A stretch of DNA of 64,000 bases, taken from Sphaerolaimus hirsutus (taxonomy: Eukaryota > Nematoda > Chromadorea > Monhysterida > Sphaerolaimidae). The DNA lies in assembly GCA_964036195.1 (NCBI GenBank), contig OZ038452.1:27973785-28037784 (forward strand). The letters are read 5' to 3'. Both the position numbers and the translations under genes were made by a program. The notes beneath the pieces are model-generated. The model was not told where the DNA came from. It did no database searches and saw nothing but the letters and a program-made list of their open reading frames with translations. How positions within the stretch are numbered: position 1 is the stretch's first letter; the number at the start of each line of letters is the position of its first letter. Shown here piece by piece: positions 21,301 through 31,571 of the stretch.

Positions 21301-24005
21301 TTCAAAAATTTTACAGAAGTTTTACAAAAAATCAGAATCTTGCATGCAAGGTCAGAAAAATGTGATAATTAGACCTAAACATGAAAAACTTGTGACAAAT
21401 TTTTCCATTACTTTGCAAAAGTTGCATGCAGTAGGTATTGTTAGCTACTTGCAAGTGTTATGTTTTTGTATCCAAATGTTCACATAAGATTTGGTTACAA
21501 AAACAACAAGATTTGGATACAAAAGATAAGATTTGGATGCAATTTGCTTTACAGTTTCTACTTTAATTTATATTTGTCATGACACTTTCCATTCCATTTC
21601 ATATGACATTTTGACACTTAACATGGCTTGGGACTGCCCCAGCTCCGTGAATGAACAGGTTGAACTATAAACAACAGAAAAAAATTTACAAAAAATATGA
21701 ATTTTTATACAATTTTTACAAAAATATGAATTTGTATACAATTTTACAAAATTTTTACAAAAATTCAAATTTTTATACAATTTTTATTTTTATTTTGAAT
21801 TTTTCCATTTTATTTTATTTTATTCTTTAATTTTCCATTTTATTTTTATTTTATTTTTATTCTTTTCTGAGATTTTGCCAACCCTGATCAGAACACAGAA
21901 GCAGAACACACGTTAAAACTGATGATTAAGTGACGTTAGGGAAGGGTTTTTGTGTATATATACAGTTATATATGCCTATAAACACATATACATCTATGTA
22001 ATTGTTTGATTTTTCTACGTCTGCGTATGGGGAATTTCGGAAAATTTCTGGCGTAATAATAGACCCCCCCCCCCCGAATAACCCCCCCCCCTCGAATTAT
22101 CCCCCCCTCAAATTTTGCTGGCGAAATAATAAACCCCCTGGGGGTATTTCGAGGTAATACGGTAACTGTATACACACAGAAACCCTTCCCTAACGTCACT
22201 CAATCATCGGTTTTAACGTGTGTTTCTGCACTGTACAGATCACAAACTGCGGTATTTGTCATGTACGTTCTTTTTAAAGAGGGGTATTTCAAGGGGGGTT
22301 TATTATTTCCTCAGCCAAATTTTAGGGGGTATTTCGAGGGGGGGGGGTTAATTCAAGGGGGGTGAATTCGAGGTAATGCGGTAAGCACAACTAGTGATGG
22401 TAAAGCGCCATAGCGCTGGCTCCTGGCAGTAGCGCCAAAGGTATGGGTCACTTGGTGCAACTTTTTGTGGTGCAAGAACAAAACGCCTGGCGCTGGCGCT
22501 TGGCTCTGGGATATCTAGCAAAGGTAGCCTTAGTTGCTCTTGGGTTCAGAAAAGCGCCATGGCGGTTTGGTGATTGGCGCCAAAGTGCTGGCGCTTTTCC
22601 ATCACTAGGTACAACATTTTCTTCCTATAAGGTGCTTTTTTTCTGGTGCTTTTCCATAATAAACCATGGGTGAAGGTTTATTTACACTACCAGCCTACTA
22701 TTTCATCTAAGATGGGTGGTCCACCAGAAGCTTTTATTGAAGTACATTTTACATAAGTTTTGTCAACATGCACTTTATACTGTAAATATTTACTCACTTT
22801 GTGTCAAGCAAGGTACCGTATATACTCGAATAATCCCCCCAGGGAATTATTTTTTCATCAGACTTTTTTTTTTTGGGGGGGGGGACTTTTCGAGATAGGA
22901 AATTTTTGAAAGGGTGATTATTCAAGGGGAGGAATTATTCAAGGTGGGGGAATTATTGCATACATAAATACATATTTAGGATCATGCAGTGATGATCAAA
23001 ACCCCATATGGGGTCTGGGTCTGGGATGGTATGGCAGAGTGACACAGTTACATAGTTTGACTTGACAGCAATGGAGATAAAAATAAGCCCCAATAATCTT
23101 TGTGTTCCAGGGTGGGGTGTAATATTCCCAGAGAAAGTTGTATCAAATCCTTAATTTTGTTCATATGAGATTATATTTTTCCAATCTTCAAACACCCATG
23201 GGGCTTTAAGTACCAGATGAACTGTAAGGCCACCTACTAAGGATTGGGTTTAATGATATTTTATCAGCATGTTATGGTAGTGACATGGTCACTGAAGTGG
23301 TTCATTCTAGAATGGACTAATTTTGTTCGTTTTTTGTTGGTTTTTGGACATGTGTTCGCAGAAGTAGAATGTTAAAGGCTCCTTTAACTGTGATACCTAA
23401 TTACAGACATTTACGATGTTTTCTCGGGGTGTTTGAGGTGCAAAAACTCCAGAAAGGTAACCACAAATTCCATTGAAATGGCTTGAACGGTCTGAATATC
23501 TCTGAAAATGTGTCAAAAATCCCAGGTCTGGATTGACTAAATCTTTGTCTGACAATCAGTGAAATTGGGACAGAAATCACAGGGTGAGAGAAATCAAATA
23601 TGTCAGCATCATGAGCATTGTGCATATTTCCCAAAGATATAACAGTATCAATGGTTCCATTCTTCATATTATTCCATATAAGTTCACTTTCAGTAAAGTT
23701 CAATGTAGGAAAATCATTCAATGGCACAAATGTTATAGGATTTTTAATAAACAATGTGGTCAGTGAAAGAATGTCTAATTCAAGTGTTGAGTTTATCCCT
23801 CTTAATCTGCATGCATCTAAATAGCGATTTTTAACAAATGTTTCACTAGTCAAGCAGTCAATAGCCTTTTTAGTTAGGGCTTTTTCATTGTTGAAGCCTA
23901 TGTGTATTATTGGAAGGTCCTCTGCCATAGATACCATGTTTTTCAGACTCAATGCCACAATCGAATCAGGAAAAATCTCTTTGAACAGCAAAAATGGAAT
24001 GAGTC
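18318..24005 (-). CDS. Ionotropic-receptor-like (iGluR family) ligand-gated channel, partial gene model
   Basis: Three exons on the minus strand are supported. 24005-23462 encodes the end of the first ligand-binding lobe: a GTIDTVISLG segment, then DFSHPVISVPISLIV, then PFQWNLW entering the first membrane helix, with donor GTTACC. An exon starting at 19384 (acceptor TTTACAG) encodes the third membrane helix (GGAFSYNGIILILLSLALGL) and the second ligand-binding lobe; its 3' boundary near 18880 is unresolved. 18656-18318 encodes the last part of that lobe and the fourth helix (LGGTFIALSIGLIIGAFFLF), then a short cytoplasmic tail and stop. The order S1, TM1, TM3, S2, TM4 is that of iGluR/IR channels. 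The pore-loop exon between 23.4 and 19.4 kb and the N-terminal exons were not found. Divergence favours an IR-type chemoreceptor over a synaptic glutamate receptor (inference). Confidence 0.68.
20160..20970. mobile_element. hAT-like element, ACGTAAATACC core, with empty site known
   Basis: The ends are CAGAGTTGTAC and CGCAACTCTG. An 8-bp duplication GTTTATAG lies at 20152-20159 and 20971-20978. The intact MITE at 25779-26200 has the undisturbed site GTGTTTATAGGCATATATA near 25953, so insertion and duplication are directly shown. The outer thirds are made of GTAAACGTAAATACC words. The middle (20473-20740) carries a GGTGCCAATTCCGTAAGAGG-type TIR segment related to CPT2 intron 9. Confidence 0.85.
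20988..22162. mobile_element. Inner TA-target MITE, inverted relative to its host copy
   Basis: It is bounded by CCGTATTACCTCGAA and TTCGAGGTAATACGG with TA on each side. It is colinear, in reverse, with 25779-26200 and is interrupted by the hAT-like element 21155-21886. G- and C-runs near both ends correspond to the CCCCCTCGAA words. Confidence 0.8.
21155..21886. mobile_element. hAT-like element, TTTTATTTTA / ACAAAAATTT core
   Basis: The ends are CAGGGTTGG and CCAACCCTG. A perfect 8-bp duplication ATCAGAAC lies at 21147-21154 and 21887-21894. The host MITE copy at 25779-26200 is continuous across the equivalent position. The core is made of TTTTATTTTA words on the outside and ACAAAAATTTTTACAAAA words inside, with a TTTGTATCCAAAT hairpin at about 21460-21540. 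Confidence 0.83.
22392..22607. repeat. TIR element TAGTGATGG with GCGCCA core
   Basis: It begins TAGTGATGGTAAAGCGCC and ends GGCGCTTTTCCATCACTA, an inverted pair. The interior is made of GGCGCTTGGCGCC-like words. A partial copy starts at 5197. Non-coding. Confidence 0.6.
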
Positions 24006-24242
24006 CTGTACAAAGCGTCTGTTTCGAGAATGATGCATGCCTATGTTAAAAGCTAGGTATTTTATTACAAGCTGTGTTCACAGGGTTCATATTTCTGTAT
24101 GTTTTTCAACTGCATCTATAAAATTAATTTCTAACTAGAATGAAGGGTCAATTCATTCTGGGTGTTAAAACATAGGAAATCATTGTTTTGAGAAATGTTT
24201 TTGCAAAAAATAATGCAGTGCTACATCAATGTCAGAGCATGC

Positions 24243-24472
24243 GGGGCAGGCCTGATACGCACACGTGCTCGATACGCACATATGCCCGTTTTTTTCACTT
24301 GACACTTTTTCAAGTGATTTTCAGATATGAGTAAAGTGAAAAAAGTTCACTAATGTCATTGCACAACTTTTTTTTCACTTTACTCATATCTGAAAATCAC
24401 TTGAAAAAGTGTCAAGTGAAAAAAAACGGGCATATGTGCGTATCGGGCACGTGTGCGTATCAGTGCACCCCC
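24243..24472. mobile_element. Hairpin element, copy 2, with 8-bp target duplication
   Basis: It is flanked by GAGCATGC at 24235-24242 and 24473-24480. The arms are near-perfect inverted repeats (CGCACACGTGCTCGATACGC returning as GCGTATCGGGCACGTGTGCG). It is nearly identical to 17335-17552, which suggests recent activity. Confidence 0.8.
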
Positions 24473-24789
24473 GAGCATGCTTCTATCCCCAAATATTTTC
24501 TTAGGTTTCTATTTTATCATGGTTGGAAAATGTACACAGTCTTTCATGCATGTGTAGTATTTATGATCTCATTATTATAAGTAAATGTCACAATATGTGT
24601 GACATGAATTTAATTAAAACAACTTCTTTGAAACCAGAGATAATAATGCAAATGATTTGCATGATAATACAAACAGCTTTATCAGACCCCGAGAACAGAG
24701 CAATTTTTAAACCACAATGTATTTACCCAATATCCTCAAATTAACCCCTCTTGAATTAACCTCGATTGAAATACGACAGGTGTGAATCA

Positions 24790-25620
24790 GCGGGTCTGTG
24801 CCTCTCAGCATCTAAACCTGCTTGGCATCTGGACCCGGATAGCATGGGTTTCTCCCCGCTTGGCATCTAGACCCGCTTGACACCTATCCAATGCTGGATG
24901 CCAAGCGGGCTACATGCCAGCACATACTATGCGGTCTCGATGCCATGTGGGTGTACATGTCAATCGGGCTGAACACCCCCCCCCCGCCCCCCAAGACTGC
25001 ACCTCTCAGAATTTAACCCTGCCAATTTTGCCACGCAACAATTTAATGCCACTGTTTTGTAAGTACTTGATACTCTGCACGTGCAGTTATTTATGGCTCA
25101 GGTTGGAAACATGTCAATGATAATTAAAGCGTGCGATCTTTGTGAAAATATGAAAAATTAGTGTTGTGAAATGTCAATCTTATGACATCAATGAACGTTT
25201 TCATGTTTTTATGGAAATCATATGCGTTAAATATCGTTGGCACACTTCCAACGTGCAAAGTTGTTAAAAGGACAAGTTGGGTTAAAAATACGCGTACGCG
25301 AGTACGCGGTAAATACATTGACATATACTTTTAAAAAAATACCATACACACATGTACTTTACGCGTACATTTTCAGCGCACACACGTACGGAAAATACAC
25401 TGTACACATACGCGTACACCCCTCGCCCTCCGCCCGCATGGCATGAAGACCCCCTGCGGCTTGGCATCTAGCCCTGCCCGCCCGCTTGGCATCTACGGCA
25501 CCGCCCGCCTGGCATCTGGCACTGGATGGATGCTATGCGGGTCTAGATACCAAGCGGGGAGAAATCCATGCTATCCGGGTACAGATGCCAAGCGGTTTAC
25601 ATGCTATTTAGGCCCGCCCC
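24790..25620. repeat. GCTTGGCATCTAGACCC word repeats in inverted blocks
   Basis: Blocks at about 24790-24990 and 25440-25610 consist of CCGCTTGGCATCTAGACCCG words, partly inverted relative to each other (GGTCTAGATACCAAGCGG on the right). Between them is AT-rich sequence with an ACGCGTACGCGAGTACGCGG stretch near 25290. No gene is present. Confidence 0.5.
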
Positions 25621-25778
25621 CTGTTAAGTATCATGTCAAATGTCATGCAAAGCATCAATCAAAATAAAATAAAAATTTTTGTTATTATACACAAATTTTG
25701 ACATTTTGCATGACATTTGACAAATTTAACATTTTGCATTGGGCTGATCATTGAATATGAATGGCTTGATACAAATTA

Positions 25779-26200
25779 CCGTATTACCTCGAAATACCCC
25801 CGCCCAGGGGGTTTATTATTTCGCCAGCAAAATTTGAGGGGGAGATAATTCAAGGGGGGTTATTCGAGGGGGGTCTATTATTTCGCCAGAAATTTTCGGA
25901 AATTCCCCATGCGCAGACGTAGAAAAATCAAACAATTACGTAGATGTATATGTGTTTATAGGCATATATAACTGTATATACACATAAGCCCTTCCCTAAC
26001 GTCACTTAATCACCACTTTTAACGTGTGTTCTGCATTGTACAGATCACAAACTACCATATCTGTCATGTACGTTCTCTTTACACTCAATTTGAGGGGGGG
26101 TATTTCGAGGGGGGGTTTATTATTTCCTCAGTCGAATTTTAGGGGGGGTATTTCGAGGGGGGGGGGTTAATTCAAGGGGGGATAATTCGAGGTAATACGG
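25779..26200. mobile_element. Intact TA-target MITE (reference copy)
   Basis: 422 bp with termini CCGTATTACCTCGAAATACC and TTCGAGGTAATACGG, and TA on both flanks (25777-25778 and 26201-26202). It serves as the uninterrupted reference for the nested copies at 19978-22381. Ends and target fit a Tc1/mariner-like or other TA-specific transposase (inference). Non-coding. Confidence 0.82.
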
Positions 26201-26721
26201 TAATTGTGAAAAGTATATAAATTTAAACAAATCAATTTAAATTTAAATACAGTATGTCAATGCATTAAATGCAATTTATTGGTCATGGACTTTCATAAAA
26301 ATTCTGAAAAAAATTCCCCATGAATCTACTTTCACAGTAATTTTTCTGGTGATTAACCCCCTGGGTTTTTTTTGAGGCTACGGTATATGGTACGCGTTCA
26401 CATGCCTACTGATTGAAGCTGCTGTCAGCTGTCATATTATGGATTTATCTACCTAGATGTATTATGAATACAGTTAATGAATTTTTCTGGTATGTTAAGC
26501 CAGTTCAGAGTGTGTTTCTGCATGCAAACCCATAAAGGAGATTAACTTTTGATTAACTGTCATAGGCATGCTGAATGCAATGTATAACTGTGGTGAAACA
26601 TATATGTTAAATGGATCAACTTCAGCAGTGAGGAGAGCTAACAAAATCAGGTTCTATTCTGTATTTTCAGTTTCTGATTCAATTTAAAAATTTCACATTA
26701 CATTTTAGACCACAGATTGTA

Positions 26722-27473
26722 ATGAAAATTTCAACTGTCATGTTGCTGTTATCATCAGTGTCAAAATCATTTGGCTCTGTGCCAACAACAGAATTTCACT
26801 ATCTTTCACCGGATGTTTTTGACAAAATGCTGCAAAGTGCAGAAATGGATGGATCTACAGAGTTGGGAGAGGGTGTTTCCCATTATGAACCATCTTGGGT
26901 GAGTATTGAAGAAATATAGTGTCTTCAAAATGTAGGTAAAACCTGTAGATGTAATGTCATGATTGGAGAATTGTCTATCTGTTAAGCGTCATTTTCAATG
27001 ACTTTTTCATCAACCTGGGGGCAGTCCCAAGCCCTGTAAAGTGTAAAGTAAAGTGTCAAATGTAAAGTCAAGTGTAAAGTAAAGTGTCAATCAAAACAAA
27101 AAAGAAAATATTTTATTACTGAAATTTGCATGACAATTGACAGTTTACTTTGCATTTGACTTTACATTTGACACTTTACTTTGCATTTGACTTTGCATTT
27201 GATACTTTACTTTACACTTTACAGGGCTTGGGATTGCCACCTGTTTTAGCTGTGGGGCTGAAGCATTTGTTGTCAGTATTTTAACAAATGAAACAAAAAA
27301 AAACACTTATCAAAATGCAGGTGAAGAGAGAAGTACAAATTGTCAATGGATTTTTGGAGATTCCACAGATTCTCTACATGCCACCACTTCCATTGGATTC
27401 CAAGAAATCGTGGGTTGCTATAGCAAAAAGGCGCCGCATGGTGGAAGATAACGATCTAACCAAAATGAATGTT
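26722..27473 (+). CDS. Two exons of an unidentified gene
   Basis: Exon 26722-26898 ends TCTTGG before donor GTGAGT. Exon 27321-27473 follows acceptor AAATGCAG and ends before GTGAGC. All junctions are phase 0, so 59 and 51 codons join in frame. If the ATG at 26722 is the start, residues 1-20 (MKISTVMLLLSSVSKSFGSV) could be a signal peptide. However, the frame is open upstream to a TTTTAG acceptor at about 26709, so these may be internal exons. The second exon has a proline-rich stretch (MPPLPLD) and a basic cluster (AKRRR). I do not recognise the family, and the downstream exons were not found. Confidence 0.4.
27013..27241. repeat. TIR element of the CCCTGTAAAGTG family
   Basis: The left arm GGGGGCAGTCCCAAGCCCTG is inverted as CAGGGCTTGGGATTGCCACC on the right. 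The interior consists of AAAGTGTAAAGTCAAGTG words. It lies in the intron between the two exons of the 26722-27473 gene. Similar elements: 8639-8755, 16213-16353, 37725-37915 and 40728-40865. The ends are asymmetric, GGGGGC against GGTGGC. Confidence 0.65.
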
Positions 27474-27605
27474 GTGAGCTTAAAAATTATTTGAATATGA
27501 TATTGATGTATTTATTGTTGTTTGTAGTTGTTGTTCCCATACCCAGTAAAAACGTTGTTAAATGTAAAATGTCATGTGAAGTGTCAACATTGTCCTGGCA
27601 TTTCA

Positions 27606-28701
27606 AACACCTTCGAGGTCACGTCTGGCACCCTACTTTTGATTTTACTCGTGTGACATCCTATATCTCCAGTTCTAAGGCGCGCCAGGAGCTGAAGATT
27701 GGGGGAGACATTGGTGCAACCCCCCTCTACCTCTCAGGTTGGATCGCCCTAAGTGCAAAATTTTATTGGCTTTTTTGGTGCCCCACACAGGTCCGGCACC
27801 CACTGATTTCTGAGCTGTGGGAGTGGTATAAATGTAAAATTTTGAGGATGTGTTACAAGCACCCCGCCCTTACTATACACTATTCAATAATGTGAGATTA
27901 ATGTGAAAAATTTCTAAAATATTATCTTATTCTCTAAAAAACATGACCCCCCAATATATGGATGACAAAAAATTCACTTTTTGCAACTTTTTATCAGACA
28001 CTTGAAGAGCTGGTTTACAATACTTTAAAGGGAAGGGTTTGATGTTTAAAGTTATGTAAAGAACCATACCTATAAAATGCCTTCATTGCAAAATTTACTT
28101 GGGGCGAATTTTATGTCATCATAATGACACATTGCAGGAACAAAAATTTACAAAGTTTACACTTTGAAATTCTCCCCAATTTTGCAATGCAGGCATATTA
28201 AGGGTATGGTTCTTTACATAACTTTAAACATCAAACCCTTCCTTTTTAAGTATCTAAACCAGCTCTTCAAGTGTCTAATAAAAAAAGTTCCAAAAAGTAA
28301 ATTTTTTGTCATCCATCTATTGGGGGTTGTGTTTGTTTCGAGAATAAGACAAAAATTTAGAAATTTTTCACATTAATCTCACATTATTGAAGAGTGGATA
28401 GCAGGGGAGGGGTGTTGGTGACACATCCTCAAAATTTTAGATTTATACCCCTCCCACAGCTCAGAAATCAGTGGGTGCCGGACCTTTGTGGGACACCAGA
28501 AAAGTCAATAAAATTTTTTCACTTAGGGCGATCCACCCTGAGAGGGGTCGCCGAGACCCCCCCTCCCCAATTCACGGGAAGTAGAGGGGGGTTGCACCGA
28601 TATCTCCCCCAAGTTTCAGCTCCTGGCGCGCCCAAGAACTGGAGATAGGATGCCACAATTAAAATCAAAAGCAGGGTGCCGGACGTAACCGGGAAGGTGT
28701 T
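27606..28701. mobile_element. Foldback element 3
   Basis: The ends are AACACCTTCGAGGTCACGTC and GACGTAACCGGGAAGGTGTT. The right flank has TA; the left has CA. The arms are long inverted repeats (TCCTATATCTCCAGTTC returns as GAACTGGAGATAGGA), and a palindromic centre lies near 28100. The open frames inside are repeat products. Confidence 0.7.
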
Positions 28702-28757
28702 TACATGACTTTGACAGTTTGCATGGCATTTGACACTTTTACAGGGAGTTTTATATA

Positions 28758-30215
28758 AACACCTTCCCAATCAAGTAAGCCACCCATTTTTTTTCACTTC
28801 GGAAGCTATATCTCGGGCTTTGGTGGGGTTATAGAGCTGAAACTTTGTGAATATATAGTTGTAACATCCCTCTACTCTGCATCAATGGGGGGAGGCATGG
28901 CGACTAACTACAGGGTGGGTCGCCCTATATGCAACAATTTTTTGCCGGGTTTTAAGTGTCCCAAACAAGTACACCACCCACTTGATTAGTTACACTAAAG
29001 GGGCTGTATCTCCAGTTGTGGGGGTGGTAGAAAGCTGAAATTTAGGGGGTATATTGGCAACACCCACCCCTACTATACGCCAGTGGGGCAGCTCCCGACG
29101 ACCCACTACAGTTTGTACGGCTGTGTATAAAAACGTTGTTTTTTTAAAAACGACCCAAGTGTCCCAAGCAAGTTCACCACCTAAACGAATCATAAAAAAA
29201 GTTTTGAGAACATACCTCATAAAAACTGAATCAGGTTTTAACTCTAGTTCTGCTAATTAAAATATTTTCATTTGATTAGCCACCCCCATCATAAATGGCA
29301 GACCAAAAATTTCACTTTAAACCAATTTTTTGTTCCACACTTTAAACGTCAGTTTACAAAGTTCAGTAGAGGAGGGTCTAAGGTTCAAAGTTACGTAAAC
29401 AAAAATCTTACCTTAAATAGGACCTCCAAAATGGCAACATAAGTAAATTTATTTGGGTGGAATGAAAAAGTGAAAATTCTGCAAAATTTTGTTTCTGCAA
29501 TGACATTGTTATGAGATCATAGAATTCACCCCAAATAAATTTCCTTATGTCGCCATTTTGGAGGTCATGTTGTTTACGTAACTTTGAACTTTAGACCATC
29601 CTCTACTGAACTTTGTAAACCATCTTTTAAAGTGTGGAACAAAAAAATTGGTTTAAAGTGAAATTTTTGGTCTGCCATTTATAATTGGGGTGGCTAAACA
29701 ATGGAAAAGAATTCAACTAGCAGAACTAGGGTGATTCCTGATTCAGTTTTTATATAAGGTATGTTCTCGAAAAAAAAATTCATTCATTTAGGTGGTGAAC
29801 TTGCTTGGGACACTTGGGTCGTTTTTAGAAAAACAACAACTTTATACACAGTGGCACAAACTGTAGTGAGTCGTCGGGAGCTGCCCCACTGGCGTATAGT
29901 AGGGGTGGGTGTTGCCAAAATACCCCCAAAATTTTAGCTTTCTACCACCCCCGCAACTGGAGATACAGCCCCTTCAGTGTAGCTAATCAAGTGGGTGGTG
30001 TTCTTGTTTGGGACACTGAAAACCCGGCAAAAATTGTTGCATATAGGGCGACCCACCCTGTAGTTAGTCGCCATGCCTCCCCCCGTTTTTGCAGAGTAGA
30101 GGGATGTTACAACTATATATTCACAAAGTTTCAGCTCTATAACCCCACCATAGCCCGAGATATAGCTTCCGAAGTGAAAAAAAAAATGGGTGGCTTACTT
30201 GACCGGGAAGGTGTT
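28758..30215. mobile_element. Foldback element 4
   Basis: The ends AACACCTTCCCAATCAAGTA and TACTTGACCGGGAAGGTGTT are inverted, with TA on both flanks (28756-28757 and 30216-30217). It is 1,458 bp, nearly all in two inverted arms, and stands 56 bp from foldback 3. The central part near 29400-29600 contains a second inverted pair (AATAAATTTACTTATG-type words). Confidence 0.75.
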
Positions 30216-30668
30216 TACAACGTGTGGGAGCTGCAACTTCCGTGCTGTCAATTCTGCAAGTAGACATGTAACAAGATAAGTGGCAAGTGTTAAGTAAATC
30301 TATAAGCAGAAAGTCCAGCGACAAATTTTTCTAAACGCCTTACTTGCAAAATTGCAGAATTGGCATCTAATGATTTTACACTTTTTACATCTATTTACAG
30401 GGATTTGATGGTTGAATGAAGATGTTATCAATACCATGCAGCAAAAAATCTACGCAATAACACATGAATTTATCACAATTGCGAATGATTTTACATAAAC
30501 ATGCAATGCAATAATACTGCAAAAAGTTTAATCCTGGCTATATACATACAAACATTGTCAAGTGATGCAAAAAATTCGCATCGTGTTTGAACTAGTTTAT
30601 AAAAATACAGTTTTTGTGGACATGTTGAAATAGTTAAAATAAAGTCTTATGCAAGTCAGATATAAATA

Positions 30669-30977
30669 CCGTATTTGCTTGAATAGTTCCCCCTTGAATA
30701 ATTCCCCCCTCGAATAATTCCCCCTGTAAGACGAGTGAGGAAATAATTATTCCCCCCCTCGAATAATCCCCCCTTAAGAGATTTGCTCTATTTATTGTGC
30801 CCAATTTGAACAAAAATGGCACGTTTTTGTGTGAATAAAGCATATTTCATCAAATGAGTTGATAGAAACATGGTTGAAATTGTTGACGAAATAATAATTC
30901 CTCCCTCGATTAGTTCCCCCCTCAAAAAAGTCTGACGAAATAATTATCCCCCAGGGGGATTATTCAAGCAAATACGG
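30669..30977. mobile_element. TA-target MITE, CCGTATTTGCTTGAA subfamily
   Basis: 309 bp. It begins CCGTATTTGCTTGAATAGTT and ends GATTATTCAAGCAAATACGG, with TA on both sides. C-rich near the left end and G/C-rich toward the right. Non-coding. Confidence 0.78.
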
Positions 30978-31093
30978 TAAACATATAAGTGACAAGTACT
31001 TTCATCTAGAAATTTATTTGTCACTATAAGTTTACTTGTCACTTGATTTACCACCAATTACCACTTTCCTTGTCACTTGTCGGAATTGACACC

Positions 31094-31309
31094 ATGGGCC
31101 AGTTCCGCAAGTGGAAAAGTTAAGAGTTGAGTAAAATGACAAATGACAAGTTATAAGTAAAGTTAAGAGTTAAGAATTGAGTAAAATGACAAATGATTTC
31201 ACTCAACTCTTAACTTTTAACTTTACTCTGAACTTATCATACCATATCATTTTACTCAACTCTTAACCTTTTACTCTTAACTTTTCCACTTGCGGAACCG
31301 GCACCAGAA
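31094..31309. repeat. Hairpin TIR element, GGGCCAGTTCCGCAAGTGG family
   Basis: The left end GGGCCAGTTCCGCAAGTGGA is mirrored by TCCACTTGCGGAACCGGCACC on the right. The interior words GAGTAAAATGACAAATGA are themselves inverted. It lies about 260 bp upstream of the CPT2 start and is the clearest stand-alone copy of the family forming CPT2 intron 9. Confidence 0.7.
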
Positions 31310-31571
31310 TGTTTCTATTTTTTCAACAAGTTTAAGTGGCTAATTCGAATTTTTTTGTTTGAAAAATGTGATAACTTTATGCATTAGGTACGCCGGTTCT
31401 TTGATGATGTTTGCGATTTTCTCCATTTTCGATTTTTCGTAATTTTGGCGGTTGAACACCGCTGATGTTGATAAATGAAGATTTGGATACGCTGCCTTAT
31501 CGTTTCGAAAGGTTTAGAATAAAAAACTTTATTAACATATTTTTCGTCGTTATTTATCAAATTTTGCAGTA

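Larger units (their letters stand above)
19978..22381. mobile_element. Outer TA-target MITE of a four-layer nest
   Basis: It starts CCGTATTACCTCGAAATACC after TA and ends GGTAATGCGG before TA. Its sequence is colinear with the intact copy at 25779-26200 but is interrupted twice: by 20160-20970 (8-bp duplication) and, at a TA inside GCATATATAACTG, by a second, inverted MITE (20988-22162). It lies in the large intron of the IR-like gene. Confidence 0.8.
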
